In this document: in pieces, positions 44,320 through 55,469 of the stretch | How positions within the stretch are numbered: position 1 is the first letter of the stretch | Layout: the number at the start of each line of letters is the position of its first letter | From: Daphnia carinata | Taxonomy: Eukaryota; Arthropoda; Branchiopoda; Diplostraca; Daphniidae | Reading direction: 5' to 3' | NCBI RefSeq assembly: GCF_022539665.2 | Contig: NC_081331.1 | Coordinates: 11,440,638 to 11,504,637, forward strand | Length of the DNA: 64,000 nucleotides | Program-made: the position numbers and the translations under genes | The notes under the pieces: generated by a model | Database searches by the model: none | What the model was told of the DNA's origin: nothing | The model's input: only the letters and a program-made list of their open reading frames with translations

Positions 44320-45756
44320 AAGGATGCATTCATGATCTCATCTACCTTAGCCACCTCGCCCCGGCTGGTTGGTAGACAAAATGTAGGTAATTATGGCGGA
44401 TGTTTGTGGAAAAGAAGAACAAAAGATTATTTAAGTACTTGAAACAAGTGTTGAAATTTAGAGCAAAAAAGAATCTGGTCAACCGTCCAATGCTACAATA
44501 AGAAGACAAATGACGATGGTTGAGGGAAGACCATTTTGTCAAGTAAAATTTTCTCGTTCGGTCGTTTTCTCTTGTACATAGAGATTTGAAATTAATCTTT
44601 AGCAAAATTTTGTCGACTCTTCGTTGCACCGATCAAAATTTCTAATCCCGTTCGATTTTTTCCCCCCTATCATTGTTTATTTATCTGTTACGTTGAGTTT
44701 CAATGCAATCATGCCCTCCTGCTGATCTAAAAGTCTTCCCAGTGAGCTATCCTTAAAATATTTGGCAGCAGAAATCGGCGTAAGGTGAGAAAAACAACCA
44801 AAGTAAAACTTTAAAACGATTTGAATCAAGGTTCCTGTGTGTAATATCCATGTATAAGAGATGATTTTAAAGAGAAAACAAAAAAACGCTCATACTTTTT
44901 GCACGTCCATGAGAATCTTGTATACAAACATTGGAAATCAAGTATTCTGTCATTTCTCAGCATAGGTTTCTCCACCTCCTTCTCGTCAATCTTTCCCTTA
45001 ATTGATTTTTTTGTTTTCGTTTCGCATGAGCCAATTCTCATGAAAATTTGTTGATGTATATCATGTGCCCAATAGTTATGTGCAATTTTTGCTTGTTTTT
45101 ACATAACACCATTTGACTTAACGGTTAGTATTTTATTTTAATTTCTCAACGTCCACGCTAGGGGTAATCATTATTTTATGATACATGGCTGAAGTTCTGA
45201 ACACAAGGACGTGCAGCTACGGAACGCCATATGACCCACCTATTACCAGACAACCCCTGTTCTCTATTTAACCATTTATTTGGTGAAATTTATAGAGATC
45301 CTGCGCATGTCTAGCGACAACCCACCTTTAAACAATTAAGACATAACCCCGTTTTTTGGGGGGCATTGAGACATCTAGATACAGTCGATAATTAATTGTA
45401 ACTCTTCGCTCAATGGTAGAGCTTCGTGCCGAAGACCTAGGGATTGGTCCCAGAAAGATTTGGATTGAAACAAAGTTCAAAATAATCCAATTAAACTTGT
45501 ATGTAGATGTATGAAATGAAACAATGATAAAGTATTGTGTTAGCTGCGTTAACAAAAGCTCTTAGAATAGATCCAAAAGCAAGTGATGTGCTTAAATACT
45601 TGCTCTCTAATATTCGCATAAGGACAAATGCAACATCGAACGGTGTGAAATTTGGGGTGACAATATAGCGAAGGTAGATTTAAAAAGAAAACGAACTTAA
45701 TCGAATTCACGGGTAATATATGCCGCGTGATTTATTTTCTATAAGGCCATCTAAAA
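44320..45756. other. FAM135 3' flank and spacer
   Basis: AT-rich DNA after the FAM135 stop. Only a degenerate tRNA-like stretch at about 45397-45465 (listed separately) stands out before repeat family X begins. Confidence 0.5.
45397..45465 (+). other. Degenerate tRNA-like sequence
   Basis: GCTCAATGGTAGAGC (D-arm/A-box-like) followed by a TTCG..CGAA stem and GGGATTGGTCCC where a T-arm/B-box would be. The B-box core GGTTCGA is not preserved, so this is at best a tRNA-derived relic. Confidence 0.3.
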
Positions 45757-46054
45757 CTTTGTCTTATGGTTTTAAAACTAAACGTAAAACACGAAAAAAT
45801 AAGAAAAGTCGGGCTTATTTATTAGTCGGACTTATTTACTAGTCGGGCTTAAAATATTTTACTCCAAAAATTAACACTCATCGAACTTGATTGAATATCA
45901 CAGGATATACTTAAAATCAAATGCTGATTCCGGGAAAATTGCTATTTTTTTCACTAAGTCAATCGTTTTTTAAATATACCGAATATTTCAAACAATGCTA
46001 GCGCGCCAGTACGCTACAGCGCTAGCGCGTTGAAGAAAAAATATATCTTCTTTT
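45757..46054. repeat. Repeat family X, partial copy 1
   Basis: Shares with X copies 2 and 3 the run GTATGG/TTATGG-TTTTTAAACTAAACG, AAGTCGGGCTTATTTA, AACACTCATCG, GAATATCACAGGA, GCTGATTCCGG, AAGTCAATCG, GCTAGCGCGCCAGTACGCTA and GAAGAAAAAATATATC. It stops abruptly where unit A begins (46055). Confidence 0.7.
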
Positions 46055-46259
46055 ATGGCAATCCGTTTTACACAAAAAAACAAAAAAATTTTGCAAAAAA
46101 AAAAAAAATCACACTTTTTTCTTTTTTTCCGACACGTAGCCATCTACCGCTCAGACTCGTTATTACTGGCGTAGGCAATTTCAGTCCATTGGATGCCATT
46201 CGCAGTTAGTTCATTAGCGTGGATGGAGAATAACGCGTGGCTGGAGGAACAATTGAAAA

Positions 46260-47520
46260 ATGGATAAGATAATACAACAAAAGGGTGGTAAGTATCAACA
46301 TTATTATATTGGTTTTCAATTATTAATTATTGTTTATTAGATCAAATTATGAAGCTGCAGGCCCAATTATTGGAACAACACAAAATATTAGATAACAGCA
46401 AAGCTAAGGATGGCAAGGCCTAATACATAATGATTCTATTTATTTGCTTTTATTCATTTGTGTTTTGTAGCTCAAATTTTGAGTCTACAAGCTCAGCTAG
46501 GGGAAAAGAACAAATTGGAACGGAACAGTTTCCAAACAGTGAGGGAGGTTTTTTCAAACTCATCCCTAACTGAACATGAGGATGAATTGGCATTAGGCGA
46601 ACACAGTCAGGTACCTAATCTTTTCAAATAAGAATTCAAAATAAGTATAGAATTTTAACAAACAATTATTTATTGTTTAGTTATTCAGTCCACCACCTGA
46701 CAGTGTGTTAAATTTAAATTCTGTTAGTGCTGCACTAAAAGAATTGTTAGTAATAAGTCCATGCAGCGAAGGAATTGAACAATTGTGGAACCGTATTTGG
46801 GCTGAAAATGGGTGTGGTACGGAAACCAAGATATGGCACGAGTTCAACATCAAACATGGATTAGGTACTTTTCGGTTTTTTGTCTATCGAAAAAGTATTT
46901 TTAATGCTATTATTTTGCATTCACAGAATTTTACCAGGGGATCAAGTCAAGTCTGGAAGTGTTACAGGATGGAAGAGTCAGCCTACAGTTGAAAAAACAC
47001 AGAGTGCATTACCATTAAGGTATGAGGTAAAGTAATAGAGTATGCACATTGTCTAATGAGAAGTACCATCTTGTGTGAATGAATCCTGTATAACAGCAAT
47101 CCTTTATAGTTCTGTCTCAGCTAGAAGCCTCAAATAATTCTGCTTCCCTTGCTAAGAACAACTTGTCCTTTATGTTCAGAGTGTTGGTGAAGCTGGGTAT
47201 TTAAATGGCCCTAAAGATGTTTCACTTCACTGGCATTGCAGCGATGAACATCATACATGGACTCTTTAGGTATGAAAGGAATTTTTTTGAAAATTTTTTG
47301 AATTTATGATGAAACTTTTCTCCTCCTTTTTGCCAACCCTGTCTAATCTACAAAAAAAAAATTATCCAACAGGAAAGGATTTTCAGCATACTGGGAACAC
47401 AACTATCAACAATGCAACATTCTAGGGGTGCTATTTTATCATTCAAGAGCCTTATACAATGATTTTCATCTGCAATTTGTATGGCCTTTCCCAAGCTTCT
47501 ACCAGAAGTTGAATCTATGA
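46260..47520 (+). pseudogene. Unit A coiled-coil gene-like segment
   Basis: Seven exon-like blocks with splice signals: 46260-46287, 46341-46412, 46471-46610, 46681-46864, 46927-47026, about 47061-47200 and about 47373-47520. The encoded N-terminus (MDKIIQQK, DQIMKLQAQLLEQHKI, AQILSLQAQLGEKNKLERN) is a short coiled coil, followed by EHEDELALGEHSQ, LNLNSVSAALKE and LWNRIWAENGCGTET, and at the end KGFSAYWEHNYQQCNIL and FVWPFP. I do not know this family. In this copy exon 2 ends in a GC donor and the sixth block has an early TGA where copies D and E have an open codon. It is therefore probably decayed here. Confidence 0.55.
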
Positions 47521-47786
47521 GTCATGTAAGTCACATGAGCAACAATTGAGATGCTTAATGGTGTTGTTTTTCTTTTCTCAGCATAGGTTAATAGTAACAT
47601 TGGATCTGAAAAGATTCTTGGTTGGGGCAAGACACTGAATAAATTGTATTGATTCGATGGATGACATGACATTTCTATACTTAATTTGGATTCCCGAGAC
47701 GGTATTTTATATTTAAAAAATTGAAGTGCATATCTGGGCTCCCTTCCTTTCCGTAGCCCCGTTTCCCCTTGACTCGTAATAAGCCC

Positions 47787-48099
47787 GTAGGGGGTCATGC
47801 CCCTACTGTACGGTATATATAAAAACAACATATACCGAGGTTTGGAGGGCTCTGGCCGGAAAGGGGACGTGGGGTGCCGCTTAGTCCGATGATGTGTTCA
47901 CGGAGGGCGATGTGGCTACCCACAAATCCGAACTAAAGGTTAATCGCTCCTGTAAAAATGTTCCAAATCTTCAGCTCTTCTTCCGGCTTCTCTTAGCCAA
48001 TCACCGGGTAATCTCCCCGGTGGGTCAACAAGGCAGTGTCTCCCCCTGCCTGGGTTGACGGCAACTTTTGAAAGGGCTATTATGCCTTTTTAAAGTTGC
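47787..48099 (+). other. Conserved five-hairpin module, unit A
   Basis: Successive hairpins: GTAGGGG/CCCCTAC (47787-47806); CGGTATAT/ATATACCG (47811-47837); ACCGGG/CCCGGT (48003-48021); GTCAAC..GGCAG/CTGCC..GTTGAC (48024-48059); and GCAACTTT..AAAGGGC/GCCTTTT..AAAGTTGC (48061-48099). An AATAAA follows at about 48131. It could be a structured 3' UTR of the gene-like segment or an independent RNA; a TATATATAAAA element lies inside it. Confidence 0.65.
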
Positions 48100-48298
48100 A
48101 AAAATAATTGTAATGTGCAGAGAATTGTCAATAAAATTTTTTTTATAAAATATTTTATCCAAAATTTGTTTCTTTCATTGTCTGTGTTAGCCGTGTTCAC
48201 ACATTACATTTATCAACTTTTTTTTTTTTCTTCGCATTATTTGTTTTTGTCACCTTTGATGGTAAGCCTTGTTTCCATTGGTTTATCGTTTATCTGTA

Positions 48299-48837
48299 AG
48301 ATATTCAATTATTATTTATTACACTCTTTGAATTTTTCCACTTAGATTCAAGGAACAACATGTAATATCTGGATATTTTTTGAAGCAATTTTGTACTTTG
48401 TTTTACCCGTATGGGAACCGATCCCCAGACATTCAGCGTGCAACGCCGATGCTCTAACATTGAGCCACGAGATATATCTAAATGTTTTATTATCGCATAT
48501 TATATGTTATCGTCTAGGATGTTATGCAGTCTTTCACAAGTATATGTTTATCTTTCTATTTCTTTCATAAGGTTCATAGATCTGTGGTAGAGCCTTCAGT
48601 TGCGATACCTGTTACCCTGGGATCAAACCTCAGTAGATGTGTAAAAATGAAGTAGAATAAATGTAGAAGAGTATATTGCAGAATTGCATTTCCTTTTTAT
48701 TCTAAGTGTAAATGCAAGTCCACAAGTAACTAGAAAAAAGCCAACTTGACATCATATGATTCATGTCTCATTGGTAGAGCATCGGCGCGGTATGCCGAAC
48801 ATCCAGGGTTCGATCCCTGGATAATAATAGAATACTA
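48299..48837. repeat. Loop of palindrome 1 with three tRNA-like sequences
   Basis: Three tRNA-like stretches: 48407-48472 (-; GCTC..GAGC D-stem, anticodon-type stem TCGGC/GCTGA, loop reading TGC); 48570-48637 (+; CTGTGGTAGAGC, GGATCAAACC); and 48758-48828 (+; ATTGGTAGAGC, stem TCGGC/GCCGA with loop reading GGT, T-arm CAGGGTTCGATCCCTG). D- and T-arms are recognisable but acceptor stems do not pair well, so these look like tRNA pseudogenes or tRNA-derived modules. The same trio in the same order and orientation occurs in the loop of palindrome 2. Confidence 0.55.
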
Positions 48838-49035
48838 ACATATAAACGATAAACCAATGGAAACAATGCTTACCATCAAAGGTGACAAAAACAAATAATG
48901 CGAAGAAAAAAAAAAAAGTTGATAAATGTAATGTGTGAACACGGCTAACACAGACAATGAAAGAAACAAATTTTGGATAAAATATTTTATAAAAAAAATT
49001 TTATTGACAATTCTCTGCACATTACAATTATTTTT

Positions 49036-49348
49036 GCAACTTTAAAAAGGCACAATAGCCCTTTCAAAAGTTGCCGTCAACCCAGGCAGGGGGAGACACT
49101 GCCTTGTTGACCCACCGGGGAGATTACCCGGTGATTGGCTAAGAGAAGCCGGAAGAAGAGCTGAAGATTTGGAACATTTTTACAGGAGCGATTAACCTTT
49201 AGTTCGGATTTGTGGGTAGCCACATCGCCCTCCGTGAACACATCATCGGACTAAGCGGCACCCCACGTCCCCTTTCCGGCCAGAGCCCTCCAAACCTCGG
49301 TATATGTTATTTTTATATATACCGTACAGTAGGGGCATGACCCCCTAC
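49036..49348 (-). other. Conserved five-hairpin module, unit B
   Basis: Same hairpins and the same 313-nt length as in unit A. The last hairpin's loop reads ATTGT here (ATTAT in A, GTTGT in C-E); its stem is unchanged. Confidence 0.65.
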
Positions 49349-49614
49349 GGGCTTATTACGAGTCAAGGGGAAACGGGGCTACGGAAAGGAAGGGAGCCCA
49401 GATATGCACCTCAATTTTTTAAATATAAAATACCGTCTCGGGAATCCAAATTAAGTATAGAAATGTCATGTCATCCATCGAATCAATACAATTTATTCAG
49501 TGTCTTGCCCCAACCAAGAATCTTTTCAGATCCAATGTTACTATTAACCTATGCTGAGAAAAGAAAAACAACACCATTAAGCATCTCAATTGTTGCTCAT
49601 GTGACTTACATGAC

Positions 49615-50763
49615 TCATAGATTCAACTTCTGGCAGAAGCTTGGGAAAGGCCATACAAATTGCAGATGAAAATCATTGTATAAGGCTCTTGAATGATAAA
49701 ATAGCACCCCTAGAATGTTGCATTGTTGATAGTTGTGTTCCCAGTATGCTGAAAATCCTTTCCTGTTGGATAATTTTTTTTTTTAGATTAGACATGGGTG
49801 GCAAAAAGTAGGAGAAATGCTTTGTCATAAATTCAAAAAATTTTCAAGAAAATTCCTTTCATACCTAAATAGTCCATGTGTGATGTTCATTGCTGCAATG
49901 CCAGCGAAGTGAAACATCTTTAGAGCCATTTAAGTACCCAGCTTCACCAACACTCTGAACGTAAAGGACAAGTTGTTCTTTAGCAAGAGCAGCAGCTCAT
50001 ACCTTAATGGTAATGCACTTTCAGTGTTTTTCAACTGTATGCTCACTCGTCCAACCTGCAACACTTCCAGATTTTACTTGATCCCCCGCTAAAATTCTGT
50101 GAATGCAAAATAACAGCATTAAAAATACTTTTTCAATAGACAAAAAACCGAAAAGTACCTAATCCATGTTTTATGTTGAACTCATGCCATTTCTGGGTTT
50201 CCGTACCACACCCATTTTCGGCCCAAATACGGTCCCACAATTCTTCAGTTCCTTCGCTGCATGGATTTATTATTAACGATTCTTTTACTACAGCACTAAC
50301 TGAATTTAAATTTAACACACTGTCAGGTGGTGGACTGAATAACTAAACAATAAATAATTGTTTTTTTAAAATTCTATACTTATTTTGAATTCTTATTTGA
50401 AAAGTTTAGGTACCTGACTGTGTTCGCCTAACGCCAACTCATCCTCATGTTCAGTTAGGGATGAGTTTGGAAAAACCTCCTTCACTGTTTGGAAACTGTT
50501 CCGTTCCAATTTGTTCTTTTCCCATAGCTGTGCTTGTAGACTCAAAATTTGAGCTACAAAACCCGAATGAATAAAAGCAAATAAATAGAATCATTACGTA
50601 TTAGGCCTACCATCCTTAGCTTTGTTGTTATCTAATATTTTGTGTTGTTCCAATAACTGGGCCTGCAGCTTCATAATTTGATCTAATAAACAATAATTAA
50701 TAATTGAAAACCAACATAATAATCTTTATACTTACCATTTTGTTGTTTTATTATCTTATCCAT
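49615..50763 (-). pseudogene. Unit B coiled-coil gene-like segment
   Basis: Same exon order as unit A on the minus strand, about 110 bp shorter. The segment between PKDV and the LEASNN exon is rearranged or deleted (AGCAAGAGCAGCAGCTCAT replaces much of the exon near 49982). The NSVSAVVKESLIINPCSEGTEELWDRIW exon is open. Clearly a damaged copy. Confidence 0.6.
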
Positions 50764-50974
50764 TTTTCAATTGCTCCTCCAGCCACGCAGTTTTCTCCAG
50801 CCACGCTGCTCAATTAAATGCAAATGGCATACAATTAACTGAAATTGCATACATACTTGTAATAACGAAACCGACTGATAGATGGCTACGGGTGGAAAAA
50901 AGAGAAAAAAGTGTGATTTTTTTTTTTTTTCCGCCATTTTTTTTTTTTTTTTTTCATGTAAAACGGATTGCCAT

Positions 50975-52320
50975 AGGCTATAGCCTTACCACTTTTTCAT
51001 TTTTGGCCAAGATTTAAATATCACTTAAAATGCATGATTTCGATTCAGAATTGAATGCTTATCATGAAAACCAAATTTATTTTTTAATTAGCCGTATGGT
51101 TTTTAAACTAAATGCAAAAAACGGCAAAAAACGACTAAATAAGTCGGGCTTAAAATTTTTTGCTACAAAAACTTACACTCATCAGAATTCATTGAATATC
51201 ACAGGATTTATTCAAAATTGAATGCTGATTCCGGAAAAATTACTATTCTTTTCATTAAGTCAATCGTTTTTTTACATACAACAAATATTTGAATAATGCT
51301 AGCACGCCAGTACGCTACAGCGCTAGCGCGGTGAAGAAGAAATTTAGTTTTTTCCCGTTTATTATTGTAATGGCTGGTTAAAAGAGAAAACCAATCACGA
51401 ATCAAAATCAGCGTCCAATCTTGATTACACCCTCTGATTTTTGTCGAATTCCAAGAGATGGCATTTTTTGCCGATTTCGACAAAAGTGAGAAGGCTATAG
51501 CCTTACCATTTTTTCATTTTTGGCCAAAATTTAAATATCAATTAAAATGCATGATTTCGATTCACAATTGAATGCTCATCATGAAAACCAAATTTATTTT
51601 TAATTGGCCGTATGGTTTTTAAACTAAACGCAAAAAACGAAAAAATAAGTCGGGCTTTATTTACTAGTCGGGCTTACTTAATTTTTCGTTTTTTACGTTT
51701 AGCTTAAAAACCATATAGCCAATTGGAAAATAAATAGAATTTCTGTGATCAGCATTCAATTTTGAATCCAAATCATGTATGTTAAGCAAAATTTGAGATT
51801 TGTCCAAAAATGAAAAAGTGGGAAGGCTATAGCCTTCCCACTTTTGTCAAAATTGGCCAAAAACGATATCACTTGGAATTCGACAAAAATCACAGGGTAT
51901 AATCAAAATTAGACATTGATTTCAATTCTGTGATTGGTTTTCTCCTTTAACCATCCGTTACAAAAATAATGGAAAAAAATATACATTTCTTCTTTATCGC
52001 GCTAGCGCCGTAGCGTACTGGCGCGCTAGCATTTTTTCAAATATTCGGTGTATTTCAAAAACGATTGACTTAATGAAAAAAATAGTGATTTTTCCGGAAT
52101 TAGCATCCAATTTTGAGTATATCCTGTGATATTCAATCAATTCCGAAGAGTGCCATTTTTTGGAGTAAAATAGTTTAAGCCCGACTAAATAAGCCCGACT
52201 TTTTTATATTTTCGTTTTTTACGTTTAGGTTAAAAACCATCAGGCTAATTGGAAAATAAATTTGATTTTCGCGATCAGCATTCAAGTCTGAATCGAAATG
52301 ATGTGTATTAACATTCGTTT
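50975..52320. repeat. Repeat family X, copy 2 (nested palindrome)
   Basis: A long inverted repeat centred near 51660, where GTCGGGCTT-TATTTACTA-GTCGGGCTT meets its reverse arm. Each arm contains GGCTATAGCC, the GCTAGCGC motif (51299 region forward, 51997-52031 reversed), the TTTTTAAACTAAACG/CGTTTAG..AAAAACC motif and AAGCCCGACT. A perfect shorter palindrome, AAAGTGGGAAGGCTATAGCC and its mirror, sits at 51815-51845. Confidence 0.75.
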
Positions 52321-52876
52321 TATAATTTACTTAAATAATGGATAAGTTTCATCGATTCCAATTCAAATTTTCAGCGCAATTTTTTGTAAAGCTTACGTAT
52401 ACCAATATATGACTATAACTCTTCCTAGTGTTTTGTCTGCTCTTCTACTAATATTTATTACACCTGATTTTGAGCGTCACTGGGTTACCTCTCGTTTGTC
52501 ATCCAGACGACATGCTAGGAGAATACAAACGGAATCCATACAAGTAGGAATAACCTTGTTTGTTCTCTTTACAACCTATAAGGGCTTTTGTAATGAAGCC
52601 ATATTGCAACAAAGCCTGAAGCTTCCCGTTTTCTTGGTCTTTCCAGTGCGTAGCGTAATGGCGAGAAACCATCGCGCTGTCTGGATATTCTTGTTCCATT
52701 ATCAGGATTCCTCAAAACTTTTATTTTGGGGCTGACGAACGATAGGTTGAGGCAATTACATTTTGTTCAGTTGTGAACCGATAGTCAACATTGGAGAAAG
52801 TTGTCAAAATCTCATCTCCGTCCTTAAAGATTTTTACGACGTTTCCGACAGCCATAATTTCAAAAGGGAAATACCA
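52321..52876. other. MFSD12 upstream region
   Basis: Non-repeat DNA between X copy 2 and the MFSD12 start. Two overlapping opposed open frames (52409-52735 plus, 52499-52699 minus) look like chance. Probably promoter and 5' UTR. Confidence 0.5.
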
Positions 52877-54946
52877 ATGGGGTCTGGTGGTGGCTCCATT
52901 GGTTGGGGGCAAAAGTTGTCTTTCGGCACCGGTCACGTTCTCAACGATTTGTGCGCTAGTGTGTGGTTCAGTTATCTCCTCGTTTATCTTCAATACGTCC
53001 TCCTGGTAAAAACACCAAGGATTAGCGATTTCATATAACTCATTTCGCTAAATACTTCCATTGTTTAGATCCCTAGTGCGCTTTCAGGCATTATCTTGCT
53101 CATTGGCCAAATTGCTGATGCCATAGCCACACCGTTGGTAGGTATTCTATCTGATCACGGCCAGTGTTGTTGCATCGGCGGACAAAGGTTGTGCAATTAC
53201 GGAAAACGGAAAATATGGCATCTTACCGGTGGGTGTTTCGTACAGCTGTCGCATTTCAGTCACGTTTTCTTAATTGGTCTTTGGTTGCTGGTTAACTTTG
53301 CTATTCGCAATCAACATTTATCAGGTTCGATATGCGTCATCGTTTCGTTTCCGCTCATGTTCGTTGGTTGCATGGGCTTATGCGAGCACTCAAATGGCAT
53401 TGGCTATTTAATCATCCTTATAGCTCTTGTTTGCCTCTTCCAGTTTGGCTGGGCAGCTGCCCAAATTTCTCACCTTGCCATGATACCCGAACTAACGCAT
53501 GTTGAAGCGGAACGGGATGAGCTCAATATCATCAGGTATAAAACAATTAGCATAACAAACGCATAGGCCACTGTTATGTTAACTATGTCAGTAAACTATT
53601 TTTAGGTTTTCGTTTGATATCATCACCGATATATTAGTATACGCCATTGCGCTCATCATTTTTTCACAGAGCAGCCATAATTTGTCTCAAGTCACATCTG
53701 AAAGCGGCATTGATTTTATGGTAAGCTAAAACCATTTCTGGTTTTTGCGATTGTGCTCTCAGTAACATGGAACCTGGTATTTGAACAGATTTTAGCGTTA
53801 TCAATTACTGGCATCGGAATCATCTTTACGGTCATCTTTCACGTCGGTGTTGATGAAAAGCCCATCAAAATTGAAAGACCTGAAGCCTTAATGGGCACAG
53901 CAGCCGTTTCGTTGAAAACTCAGTGGTTGGGATGGTTTTACAACTGGCATTTCTACCGAGTAAGGTTAGAACCTCGATCGATAAGAATTCATTTTACATC
54001 ATAACATGAGGAAGCCTTATTAATCCTACTGTGTTCCTTATAGGTTGGAATATTGTACACGGCAGCCCGTCTGGCTCACAACACTTCGATCGTCTTTGTG
54101 CCGCTTTACTTACAAGAAACTCAACAATCAGCAGAAGTAATTTCTACTACACTCTCAATTCTAAATTGAATGTAATAGTACATACGATTAACGCACTCAC
54201 CTGGATAGATGTTGGCTTTGATTCCTCTGGTGATGAACATCGCTGGACTTCTCGGTTCCGGTCTCCTCAAAATCACTATCAAACTGTACGGCAAAAAAGC
54301 TTCTTACGCAATGGCTTCTCTTATGGGATTGATCAGCTGCATTTGGCTCGTTATCGACACAAACTTGTCGGAAAATGCCGCAACGTTGGATCCCTTGTTG
54401 GGACCACCTTCTTCGGACAATGCACAATTTTACTTGCTGGCTTCAATGATGGGTGGTGGGGCTGCTATGGTAGTTATCTTGTCTCTCACGTCCGCCGCCG
54501 ACCTTATCGATAGCAACACGGTAAATTGCGTTCTTCTAATTGCTTGCAATACTTTTGCCACCCCTAATGTGACACAATTATATTTTGGATTAACAGGAAA
54601 CGTCAGCATTCGTCTACGGTTGCATGAGCTTCTGTGACAAAATGTCTAGTGGTATCGTCGTTGCCGTTATCCAGGGACTGCATAGGTATCTTGTCAAACG
54701 ATTCACCAATTATAAAACTGATTCATCTTCTGTTGTTTTATTTATAGTTGGGTCTGCGAGGAAGGTTGTACTTATTTCTATGCCCAGGTGCTCATTTACG
54801 GTGTCGGTATTCCTTTCATCTTTGTCATAATAACGAGCTTGTTGGGACCTAAAACACAAAGTGAGCAACTTGAAGGGAGAAACGTGAAGAGCTATGGAAC
54901 TTGTCGGACCGAAGAGACGACTTCGTTGATCGAATATGTTCACTGA
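52877..54946 (+). CDS. MFSD12: MFSD12-like major facilitator transporter
   Basis: Twelve-helix MFS protein; vertebrate MFSD12 imports cysteine into lysosomes and melanosomes. Exons: 52877-53005, 53069-53228, 53325-53535, 53606-53720, 53789-53959, 54044-54136, 54209-54520, 54597-54685, 54748-54946; 492 residues in phase. Signatures: FGTGHVLNDLCASVWFSYLLVYLQ, LIGQIADAIATPLVG, GKRKIWHLTG, FQFGWAAAQISHLAMIPEL, VGILYTAARLAHN, ADLIDSNTETSAFVYGCMSF, and a C-terminal TTSLIEY tail. AATAAA at about 54953 is the likely poly(A) signal. It is an intact single-copy gene lying between two repeat X copies. The start ATG (MGSGGGSIGW) is chosen by family length; an in-frame upstream ATG exists. Confidence 0.94.
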
Positions 54947-55469
54947 ACAAGCCAATAAATTTATTTCAACTTCCAAGAATAAGTTATCTTAATTTATTAT
55001 CTATTATTCAATTCCTTGGGCTTGTCTTTTCCATGAAGCGTGAAATATTTTGTGCTTACCAACAACTTGCCTAAGTGCACATGACAGATATTTCTTCTCG
55101 AAACCGATATTCCTGTAATTTAAATCATAGACCATTTAATCTACTGGCTAACAGATGCCCGCTGTACCCTGACTACCGTATATTTCAGTAATTTTGCGGT
55201 AGGGATTTTGCCGAGATAACTTATCATTATCGCCACAAGAGACAAGACCGTAGGCATATTATGTCCTATAACAATCTCACCACCTTCTTAAACGAAAGAT
55301 TCCCCAATCTCAATTGTATAGGGTGATAGGCCGAATGTAAGTGCAGCGGTAGTATGTGGAAGGACACAATGGCATCGAAAACTTTACGAGCACCAGGAAC
55401 GGTTTAGTGCTGCCACACAAGTGCGCCGTACCATACTAGCGCGCCAACATTGCACCCTTTTTCTGAGGT
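54947..55469. other. MFSD12 3' flank
   Basis: Poly(A) signal close to the stop, then about 500 bp of unremarkable sequence leading into X copy 3. A GCGCGCCA fragment of the X motif appears near 55440. Confidence 0.5.

Larger units (their letters stand above)
46055..48298 (+). repeat. Repeat unit A, left arm of palindrome 1
   Basis: Starts with ATGGCAATCCGTTTTACA and ends near TTTATCGTTTATCTG. It contains the coiled-coil gene-like segment (46260-47520) and the hairpin block (47787-48099). Unit B is the same sequence inverted; the loop between them is 48299-48837. The arms differ by scattered substitutions and small indels. Confidence 0.85.
48838..50974 (-). repeat. Repeat unit B, right arm of palindrome 1
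   Basis: Reverse complement of unit A, ending in TGTAAAACGGATTGCCAT. It holds the gene-like segment (50763 down to 49615) and the hairpin block (49036-49348). Repeat X resumes directly after its end. Confidence 0.85.

Noticed and set aside
47940-47990. Resemblance of AGGGCGATGTGGCT in the hairpin block to the 5' end of 7SK RNA
   Set aside because: The key GAUC pairing motif is absent, copies C-E read GGGTGACGTGG, and no other 7SK feature follows. Probably coincidence.
49304-49669. A 121-residue open frame seen in units A and B, and as a shorter form in D and E, antisense to the gene-like segment
   Set aside because: It runs against the sense exons and through the hairpin block; its reuse is explained by the repeats themselves. 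Unit C does not keep it.
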